Source: Bacteroidetes bacterium 4572_112
GTDB lineage: Bacteria; Bacteroidota; Bacteroidia; Bacteroidales; UBA1556
NCBI GenBank assembly: GCA_002254285.1
Contig: NIUZ01000170.1
Location: 1 to 5,089 of the forward strand
Direction of reading: 5' to 3'
Length of the DNA: 5,089 bases
The translations under genes were made by a program, and so were the position numbers. Numbering within the stretch: the first letter of the stretch is position 1; the number at the start of each line of letters is the position of its first letter. Below are positions 1 through 5,089 of the stretch, piece after piece. A model generated the notes under the pieces. It was not told the DNA's origin, did not search any database, and saw nothing but the letters and a program-made list of their open reading frames with translations.

Positions 1-290
1 TTGAGCACCTAGAGTACCGCGATCATTATAATTTCACTAAGAAAGATATTCAAATGTTTATTGAAAAATTTGGTAACTTTGCAGGTTCAAATAAATTAAT
101 AATAATAAGCGAAAAAGATTCCATAAGGCTCAAAGATATTGCCTTGGGAACAGAATTCGAAAAGCTTCCAATTTTCATCCTCCCGATTGGAATTTCATTT
201 ATAGGAGGAAACGACGATTTTAATAAAAAAATAATAAATTATGTACGAGAAAATTCAAGAAACTACAGCATATTTAAAGAGCAAGATTAA
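1..290 (+). CDS. lpxK: Tetraacyldisaccharide 4'-kinase (LpxK), C-terminal part, 5' end outside the window
   Basis: LpxK uses ATP to phosphorylate the 4' position of the tetraacyl-disaccharide-1-phosphate lipid A precursor at the inner membrane. The reading frame is open from the window edge (first full codon at position 3), so the ATG at 54 is internal and not the true start. About 95 residues are visible of a protein that is usually 330-360 long. They carry the family's C-terminal pattern: YRDHYNF then TKKDI (the F-x-DHH-x-F...D region), a beta-strand plus SEKDSIRL (the usual T/S-EKD-x-x-RL block), then LPIFILPIGISF and a closing helix IINYVRENSRN. The P-loop and N-terminal membrane helix lie outside the window. 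The stop at 288-290 falls 50 nt inside the next gene, suggesting one transcript and translational coupling. Identification rests on motif recognition; the EKD block and gene order make it fairly secure. Confidence 0.88.
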   Translation, partial: EHLEYRDHYNFTKKDIQMFIEKFGNFAGSNKLIIISEKDSIRLKDIALGTEFEKLPIFILPIGISFIGGNDDFNKKIINYVRENSRNYSIFKEQD

Positions 291-927
291 TACATTACCC
301 GAAATAGGAATTATATTAGGCTCAGGATTAGGTAATTTAGGAAATCAGATTGATGTAGATATCGCTATTCCTTATGGTGAGATTCCAAATTTTCCTGTAT
401 CAACAGTAAAAGGTCATACTGGCAAATTAATATTTGGTAAACTTGGTGGCAAAAATGTTGTTGCACTACAAGGCAGATTCCATTTTTATGAAGGTTATAA
501 TATGCAAGAGGTTACTTTTCCTGTACGTATTATGCAAGCTTTTAATGTTAAGCTATTGATACTTTCGAATGCTGCTGGTGGAATGAATCCCGATTTCAAA
601 GTTGGAGATATTATGCTTATTAATGATCATATTAATCTTTTTCCAGAAAATCCATTATTAGGACCTAATGATGATAGACTTGGCGACAGATTCCCTGATA
701 TGAGTGAGGTATATAGCAAAGAACTTATTATCAAAGCTCACAAAATAGCAAAAGATAATGGAATAAAACTTCATGAGGGCGTTTATGCCGGTACTACAGG
801 CCCTACTTTTGAAACCCCTGCTGAATATAAGTATTTCAGAAATGTAGGTGGCGACACTGTTGGCATGAGCACTGTGCCTGAGGCTATTGTTGCTCGCCAT
901 GCTGGTATTCCTTGCTTTGGAACGTAA
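241..927 (+). CDS. Purine nucleoside phosphorylase, trimeric type, truncated at the C-terminus (possible pseudogene)
   Basis: Enzymes of this family (PNP/MTAP, trimeric, human-PNP-like) split inosine or guanosine with phosphate into the free base and ribose-1-phosphate, in cytoplasmic purine salvage. Visible landmarks: GSGLG at residues 27-31 (phosphate-binding serine 28), GHTG at 58-61 (His59), QGRFHFYEGY at 77-86 (phosphate-binding Arg79 and His81), SNAAGG at 109-114, TGPTFETPAE at 186-195 (purine-binding Glu192) and GMSTVPE at 208-214 (Met209, Ser210). The ATG at 241 fits the family N-terminus, with about 25 residues before GSGLG, so the 50-nt overlap with lpxK looks genuine. The frame ends GIPCFGT-stop at residue 228, whereas relatives run to about 265-290. 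The missing tail normally contains the V/I-IT-N strand (human Asn243) and a helix with His257, both in the active site. A VIT-encoding stretch survives in another frame at 924-932, but no downstream homology follows. Family assignment is secure; catalytic activity is doubtful. Confidence 0.85.
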   Translation: MYEKIQETTAYLKSKINTLPEIGIILGSGLGNLGNQIDVDIAIPYGEIPNFPVSTVKGHTGKLIFGKLGGKNVVALQGRFHFYEGYNMQEVTFPVRIMQAFNVKLLILSNAAGGMNPDFKVGDIMLINDHINLFPENPLLGPNDDRLGDRFPDMSEVYSKELIIKAHKIAKDNGIKLHEGVYAGTTGPTFETPAEYKYFRNVGGDTVGMSTVPEAIVARHAGIPCFGT

Positions 928-974
928 TCACTAGTTTTAGGATTATTCATAATTGAATTCATATAAAAATAAAT

Positions 975-1007
975 AAAAAAGCTTCGAAGATCTTCGAAGC
1001 TTTTTTT
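975..1007. terminator. Perfect palindromic, probably bidirectional, rho-independent terminator
   Basis: Positions 975-1006 form an uninterrupted 32-bp inverted repeat centred between 990 and 991. Six A, then GCTTCGAAGA, are followed directly by TCTTCGAAGC and six T, with one more T at 1007. In RNA this gives a strong GC-containing stem followed by a U tract on the + strand, and by symmetry the same on the - strand. It lies 48 nt after the PNP stop and should end the lpxK-PNP transcript. Confidence 0.85.
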
Positions 1008-1078
1008 GTAAGTCGGGCATCCCTGCCCGTTGCTTTTTTTGAATCATCATCATCATCGGGCAAGATGCCCGAGATACA
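1005..1078. repeat. REP/BIME-like element, copy 1
   Basis: A ~74-bp unit starting TTTGTAAG and ending GAGATACA. Its left hairpin is CGGGCA (1014-1019), loop TCCC, TGCCCG (1024-1029). Its right hairpin is TCGGGCA (1056-1062), loop AGA, TGCCCGA (1066-1072). The two hairpins are inverted copies of each other, differing by a one-base insertion and one substitution, so they could also pair as one long cruciform. Between them lie a T-rich stretch and five ATC triplets (1043-1057). The same architecture recurs at 1163-1233. It overlaps the U tract of the preceding terminator by a few bases. Such paired GC-rich palindromes are typical of REP sequences spread by RAYT (IS200/IS605-like) transposases; no such transposase is in the window. 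Confidence 0.75.
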
Positions 1079-1162
1079 CACTAATGATGCAGAAAATATT
1101 TAATTAAATAATGCCTAATTCTCGGCAAAACAATTTGAAGGACGTTTGGAAAATTCGACCTC

Positions 1163-1233
1163 TTTGTAACTCGGGCATCCTGCCCGGAGTTCTTTTTCAA
1201 AACATCTTCATCGGGCAGGATGCCCGAGATACA
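1163..1233. repeat. REP/BIME-like element, copy 2
   Basis: A ~71-bp unit, a direct repeat of the element at 1005-1078, with the same borders (TTTGTAAC at the left, GAGATACA at the right). Left hairpin: CGGGCA-TCC-TGCCCG (1172-1186). Right hairpin: TCGGGCA-GGA-TGCCCGA (1211-1227). The outer arms 1170-1186 and 1212-1228 are a perfect 17-bp inverted repeat, so this copy is more symmetrical than copy 1. The inner linker (TTCTTTTT, then ATCTTCATC) resembles that of copy 1 but has diverged, while the palindromes are conserved. This suggests selection or recent mobilisation acting on the hairpins and not on the linker. Confidence 0.75.
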
Positions 1234-1261
1234 TAATAGAAAACACAAATTCATTAACCAC

Positions 1262-1309
1262 AAAAAAAGCATTAACAGACAGTAATTCATACTAGCCTAT
1301 TAATGCTTT
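1262..1309 (-). terminator. Rho-independent terminator of the DUF2723 gene
   Basis: Read on the - strand, about 22 nt after the stop codon of the DUF2723 gene, there is a 10-bp perfect stem AAAGCATTAA / TTAATGCTTT (complementary arms 1300-1309 and 1266-1275). It is followed by a seven-T run (seven A on the + strand, 1262-1268, partly shared with the stem). The 24-nt loop is long and contains a small inner stem AGTA/TACT. The stem is AT-rich, so its strength is moderate, but its position and U tract fit well. Confidence 0.65.
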
Positions 1310-1331
1310 ATCTATATATTTTAATTAAGTA

Positions 1332-4300
1332 TTACCTACGTTGAGCCTCTTGAGAGAAACGCTCGCCATAAGATTGGAAGATAGCATCAGCAGAAGCAAA
1401 AACATCATCCTGACCATATTGTTTTCCTAATCGGGCAATATCTCTTACAATAACCAAAGCATTATTCTTTTCGTTTATATACTCACCAAATACATTGTCG
1501 TTATAATAAAACTTAAGATCATGTAAAGCTATTTCACTTAATCTGACAGCAATCTTATTAGCTTTCTCTATCTGACCAATTTTATAATAGTTCTCCATTA
1601 TAGGAACCATAAAATAATCGTAAGGAACAGTTTTTTCTGGAAGAACTTCCATACATCTGTCAAGAACAGCTTCGGCTCTAAGCTTATCGCCTTCGTTAGT
1701 TAATTCCGTAGCCAAACGAGCAAAGTTACTTCTATAATTACGTATAGAGCGCATATGGTGCTCATCGAAATATAGGCTTTCATCATTCAAACCACCATAC
1801 TTAAATACATTCATTATTTTATCATAAAGAATATCTGTATCAACACGGCCATATGTTCCAAGCTTATAGCCATTATTATTCTTAATAGGAACAAGGCGAT
1901 AAGCCATACCATCCAATTGGAAGTATTGCATAAGGTTTAAATAAGCATCAGGTCCGGTAGTGATAGCATAGTATATTGGTCGATCCCAATTAAAGGATGC
2001 CAACATTTCCATCATCATTAAGTTATTCTTCTGAACCATGTTTTTATTTACTCTCCACTCTACTTTATCAACTATAAGAGCTGTATCTTTAGCTGCAACA
2101 GTACCATTTTGTACCACTTTTTCTTTATCAACTTTAATATAAAGGTCCTTAGTAGGAAGGTAGTTCATTTTAGAACCATCACGCATTGCAACTTTAGTTT
2201 TAGAATTCTGGCTAAAGAAGAAATCCATAATTTCTCTTACATTATAATGCTGTCCTTTTTTGGCAACACCAGTTTCAAAGAAATATCCAACATCGTTGGT
2301 ACCTTGAATATACTGATCGCGCTCAATACTAAGAGGAATAGGCTCTGCATCGTAAGACTTACGGCGCATTTGATCTACATACCAATCGGTATTGAAAAGG
2401 CTAAGGTTTACAATCTTAATATCTGTACGTACACCTTCCACTTCCTGAGCGTACCAAAGAGGGAAAGTATCGTTATCACCATTGGTGAATAAAATCGCAT
2501 TCTTCTCACAAGAGTTAAGATAGTTAGTTGCAATGTTCAGAGTGTTATATCTTCCTGAGCGATCGTGATCATCCCAGTTTTCATTAGCCATAATACCAGG
2601 TACAAGTACCAAAGTAACTGCAGTTGCAGCAATGGCCGTAACCTTAGGATTCATAACTTTGCGAAGCGTATCGTAAATTGCCAACACTCCCAAGCCTATC
2701 CATATGGCAAAGGCGTAGAATGAGGCCACATAAGCATAATCACGCTCACGAGGTTGATATGGATATTGGTTTAGATAAACCACAATTGCGAGTCCTGTCA
2801 TTAAGAATAACGAAAGCACTACAATACCATCTTTATAGCTTTTATTAAATTGGAAAATCATACCCAATAAACCCAATAATAGAGGGAAGAAAAAATATTT
2901 ATTATTTCCCTTATTATTAATAAGATTTGCTGGCAACATACTTTGGTCGCCTAAGCGAGCATTATCAATGGCCGGAATTCCTGAAATCCAGTTTCCATGT
3001 AATTTACCACCATGTCCTTGAATATCGTTCTGACGGCCAACAAAGTTCCACATAAAGTAGCGCATATACATATGACCTATCTGATATTTAAAGAAGAAGT
3101 TAAGATTATCGCCAAAAGTAGGTACCTCTATAACTTTGGTTTTCCCATTTTCAGTTACTGTAATTCGTTTAGGATTTGGACCCATATACGACTTATAAAC
3201 ATCGGCATGAGGAGGACGTTGATTGCTCCACATACGAGGGAAAATAGTAGTAACATTAGAGGCATATGTAGGCACTCTTTTATTTCTAAGATCTGTTAAA
3301 ACATATGCTTGCTTTATTGAATAAGTAGTGTTCTTACTGTTTTTAATGTAATTTTCAGCATCTTTTTTATACTGATAGAATTTTATTAAACCTCTGTCAC
3401 CAATCTTAATTTTTGAAGAGTTTGGAAGGCTATTTTCTGAAACAACACAGTATAGTTTTGTATAAACAGGTGATTTATCTTCCCACTGATCACCAGGGTT
3501 TGTTGGAGAGTTGAAATATGGACCACTAAATAAAGGGGTATCTCCATATTGCTCACGATTTAAGTAAGCAAGCATACTAGTTGCATCCTCAGGATTATTC
3601 TCATCAATAGGTGTATTTGCATTAGAGCGAATCACCAAAATAAAGAATGAAGAATAACCAATTATTAAGAAAGTAATACCTAGAATAACTGTATTAGCAA
3701 TAAGTTTTTTCTTCTTTTGTGTAAAGAATAAACCTCCTGTAATAGCAGCCATCACTATAATAAAGTATATGATAGTACCACTATGGAAAGGCATTCCCAA
3801 TTTATTCACAAAAAATATTTCGAAATTACCAGCAAGGATAACAATCCAAGGAATAATGCCATACATTACTAATGCAAGCAATACTATTGAAAGTAAACCT
3901 GATAGCAAAATGCCTTTTAGGTTAACATCATATTTTTTGAAATAGTAGATATAGACTAATGCCGGGATTGTAAGCAGGTTAAGCAAGTGAACACCAATTG
4001 AAAGGCCAACTAGATAAGCGATTAGAATTATCCAACGGAAACCATGACGGTGGTCAGCAACATCTTCCCACTTAAGCATAGCCCAAAAAACTATTGCTGT
4101 AAAGAAAGAGCTTAGTGCATAAACCTCACCCTCTACAGCCGAAAACCAGAAAGAATCGGTAAAAGTATATGCCAAAGCACCTACCAAACCACTACCTAGT
4201 ATAGCATAAAGATTACCACCCTCTAAAAGAGAATCGTCACCTTTAGTAAGAATTTTGCGTGCCAAATGCGTAATTGACCAAAACAAAAATAGTATTGTAA

Positions 4301-4562
4301 AGCTACTAGCAAGTGCTGACATAGCGTTTACCATGAATGCTACTTGTGAAGTATCGGCGGCAAAAAGACTAAAAAACTTTCCTAAAATCTGAAAAAATGG
4401 TGCCCCAGGAGGGTGACCTACTTGTAATTTATATGCTGTTGCAATATATTCTCCACAATCCCAAAGACTAGCCGTTGGCTCTGCAGTTAAAAGATACACT
4501 GTTGAAGCTAAGGCAAATACAGCCCAGCCAATGTAGTTGTTTAACTTTTGATAAAGTTTCAT
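1332..4562 (-). CDS. DUF2723 family (GT117-type) integral membrane glycosyltransferase, probable protein O-mannosyltransferase-like
   Basis: A 1076-residue polytopic membrane protein of the DUF2723 family (Pfam PF11028), which is widespread in Bacteroidota, related to human TMEM260 and classed as GT117. Members are believed to have a GT-C fold and to transfer a sugar, mannose in TMEM260, from a lipid carrier to proteins on the outer face of the membrane. The first helix (about 11-27) is followed by EPTASLWDCGEY at 28-39, with the acidic pair Asp35/Glu38 in the first external loop as expected for a GT-C catalytic site, and by GHPPGAP at 49-55. Another conserved acidic loop is EGEVYAL at 144-150. 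I count 12-13 hydrophobic segments: about nine before residue 312 and four between about 557 and 657. A large periplasmic insertion (about 313-556) separates the two groups. A soluble C-terminal half begins near NWDDHDRSGR (662-671), contains FTNGDNDTFPLWY (692-704), and ends in a helical, TPR-like region (about 985-1076). Length and N-terminus match the family. Donor and acceptor are not known from the sequence. Confidence 0.85.
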   Translation of the reverse strand: MKLYQKLNNYIGWAVFALASTVYLLTAEPTASLWDCGEYIATAYKLQVGHPPGAPFFQILGKFFSLFAADTSQVAFMVNAMSALASSFTILFLFWSITHLARKILTKGDDSLLEGGNLYAILGSGLVGALAYTFTDSFWFSAVEGEVYALSSFFTAIVFWAMLKWEDVADHRHGFRWIILIAYLVGLSIGVHLLNLLTIPALVYIYYFKKYDVNLKGILLSGLLSIVLLALVMYGIIPWIVILAGNFEIFFVNKLGMPFHSGTIIYFIIVMAAITGGLFFTQKKKKLIANTVILGITFLIIGYSSFFILVIRSNANTPIDENNPEDATSMLAYLNREQYGDTPLFSGPYFNSPTNPGDQWEDKSPVYTKLYCVVSENSLPNSSKIKIGDRGLIKFYQYKKDAENYIKNSKNTTYSIKQAYVLTDLRNKRVPTYASNVTTIFPRMWSNQRPPHADVYKSYMGPNPKRITVTENGKTKVIEVPTFGDNLNFFFKYQIGHMYMRYFMWNFVGRQNDIQGHGGKLHGNWISGIPAIDNARLGDQSMLPANLINNKGNNKYFFFPLLLGLLGMIFQFNKSYKDGIVVLSLFLMTGLAIVVYLNQYPYQPRERDYAYVASFYAFAIWIGLGVLAIYDTLRKVMNPKVTAIAATAVTLVLVPGIMANENWDDHDRSGRYNTLNIATNYLNSCEKNAILFTNGDNDTFPLWYAQEVEGVRTDIKIVNLSLFNTDWYVDQMRRKSYDAEPIPLSIERDQYIQGTNDVGYFFETGVAKKGQHYNVREIMDFFFSQNSKTKVAMRDGSKMNYLPTKDLYIKVDKEKVVQNGTVAAKDTALIVDKVEWRVNKNMVQKNNLMMMEMLASFNWDRPIYYAITTGPDAYLNLMQYFQLDGMAYRLVPIKNNNGYKLGTYGRVDTDILYDKIMNVFKYGGLNDESLYFDEHHMRSIRNYRSNFARLATELTNEGDKLRAEAVLDRCMEVLPEKTVPYDYFMVPIMENYYKIGQIEKANKIAVRLSEIALHDLKFYYNDNVFGEYINEKNNALVIVRDIARLGKQYGQDDVFASADAIFQSYGERFSQEAQRR

Positions 4563-4697
4563 AAATCTATTTTTGTAAGTGTTTTTGCATAAAGTTTAAT
4601 CTAATTTGTGACTTTTTATGCTAAGATTTTCAAGCCACGAATTTAGAAAAAAAACGTTGTAACTTGATACTTATTATTCGCTTAACGAAATTTAATA
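4563..4697 (-). promoter_or_regulatory. Upstream region of the DUF2723 gene, no clear promoter
   Basis: This 135-bp AT-rich spacer separates the Ig-like protein gene from the DUF2723 gene, both on the - strand. No exact Bacteroidota -7 (TAnnTTTG) or -33 (TTTG) box exists on the - strand here; the nearest is TAAATTCG (complement of 4638-4645), one mismatch from the -7 box and without a matching -33 box. A run of eight T on the - strand (A on +, 4647-4654) has no convincing stem before it, so a terminator is not supported. No Shine-Dalgarno sequence precedes the ATG at 4562, which is usual for the phylum. Read-through from the Ig-like gene is possible. Confidence 0.25.
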
Positions 4698-5089
4698 TTA
4701 ATCATCAATTTCTAATTTCCAAATTTGCTCATTATCCCAGTTAGCTCTTATGTCAATAATCTTATTTACATAATAAATTCGCTCGGGTAAAATTCGTTCA
4801 TGAAAATCACCATTATCCCATTTTCCATTCTTATTTAAATCCACTATGGCCTTAATCTTATATTTTCCTTCGGTCAAGAATGGATAGCTTACTGTTTGAG
4901 GTTCAGTAATAAAATCTTCGCGAATAACGGCATCTTTAGCATTAAGCATCTGAATTATTAACGGCTGACTTCCTGAATATTTCACTACCAAATCTAAACT
5001 ACCATACTCACGCATTTCGGTAGTTTGAAATTTTTTCTCAATGGAATCATTGGTGGCACCATACAAATCGAAGAAGGTACTATCCCTAA
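4698..5089 (-). CDS. Secreted Ig-like-domain protein, C-terminal part, 5' end outside the window
   Basis: The frame is open to the window edge: upstream of the TTG at 5066 it continues in phase as RDSTFFD, so TTG is an internal leucine and the true start lies beyond 5089. About 130 residues are visible. They resemble the C-terminus of the ~500-600-residue Bacteroidota Ig-like (Big_5-type) putative lipoproteins. A beta-rich stretch (GSLDLVVKY, PLIIQML) is followed by GKYKIKAIVDLNKNGKWDNGDF and then by a closing ILPERIYYVNKIIDIRANWD segment. The DLNKNGKWD motif (about 4815-4841) has the spacing of a dockerin/EF-hand-like calcium loop (D-x-N-x-N-G-x-x-D). The Big_5 domain and signal peptide would be upstream and cannot be seen. 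The next gene downstream on the same strand encodes the DUF2723 protein, 135 bp away. Function is unknown; a cell-surface or periplasmic role is inferred. Family recognition is moderately confident. Confidence 0.65.
   Translation of the reverse strand, partial: RDSTFFDLYGATNDSIEKKFQTTEMREYGSLDLVVKYSGSQPLIIQMLNAKDAVIREDFITEPQTVSYPFLTEGKYKIKAIVDLNKNGKWDNGDFHERILPERIYYVNKIIDIRANWDNEQIWKLEIDD

Larger units (their letters stand above)
928..1331. other. Convergent intergenic region with terminators and REP-like repeats, no gene
   Basis: This 404-bp stretch separates the 3' ends of the PNP gene (+) and the DUF2723 gene (-). I see no credible coding sequence. It holds, in order, a perfect palindromic terminator, two REP/BIME-like elements, and a terminator for the - strand. 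The 84 nt between the two elements (1079-1162) show only a 14-bp AT palindrome, TATTTAATTAAATA at 1097-1110, with no assignable role. A location between convergent gene ends is typical of REP elements. Confidence 0.75.

Noticed and set aside
658..900. 80-residue open frame on the - strand inside the PNP gene
   Set aside because: It is antisense to strongly conserved PNP motifs and is explained as a shadow of that gene.
1005..1233. CRISPR array interpretation of the two repeats
   Set aside because: Only two units, each itself a double palindrome with a 84-nt gap, and no cas genes; REP/BIME fits better.
1081..1290. 69-residue open frame on the - strand in the intergenic region
   Set aside because: It runs through the - strand terminator and REP copy 2, and part of its translation (SGILPDED) is simply the palindrome read as protein. 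No family resemblance.
2109..2492. 127-residue open frame on the + strand
   Set aside because: It is antisense to the conserved C-terminal half of the DUF2723 protein; no recognisable domain and no promoter.
3012..3299. 95-residue open frame on the + strand
   Set aside because: It is antisense to the periplasmic loop of the DUF2723 protein; composition looks like a shadow frame.
4647..4663. Terminator after the Ig-like protein gene based on the eight-T run on the - strand
   Set aside because: No stable stem precedes the T run; AACGTT is only a 6-bp palindrome.

Overview
The window looks like ordinary chromosomal DNA from a member of the Bacteroidota, probably from the Bacteroidales/Marinilabiliales/Flavobacteriia range. 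The reasons are AT-rich codon use, no clear Shine-Dalgarno sequences, an lpxK-then-purine-nucleoside-phosphorylase pair, a very large DUF2723 (GT117-type) membrane protein and the C-terminus of a secreted Ig-like protein family typical of that phylum. No plasmid, phage, CRISPR or transposase gene is visible.

Layout. On the + strand, the window opens inside lpxK (lipid A 4'-kinase; only its last ~95 codons are present). lpxK overlaps the start of a trimeric-type purine nucleoside phosphorylase (PNP) gene by 50 nt. The PNP frame stops at 927, about 40 residues short of the family's usual end, and lacks the segment carrying the last purine- and ribose-contacting residues. A perfect palindromic terminator follows at 975-1006. 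The 404-bp convergent intergenic region (928-1331) also holds two copies of a ~72-bp REP/BIME-like element, each made of two facing GC-rich palindromes, and a separate terminator serving the - strand.

On the - strand, reading from the right edge, come the 3' end of a secreted Ig-like-domain protein gene (4698-5089, cut by the window edge), a 135-bp gap, and a complete 1076-residue DUF2723/GT117 integral membrane protein (1332-4562). The latter is predicted to be a GT-C-fold glycosyltransferase related to TMEM260-type O-mannosyltransferases.

Functionally the window mixes cell-envelope work (lipid A phosphorylation, probable periplasmic protein glycosylation, a secreted Ig-like protein) with purine salvage. 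The points most worth a second look are the 3'-truncated PNP and the paired REP-like elements beside it. I found no convincing evidence of an undescribed multi-gene system here.
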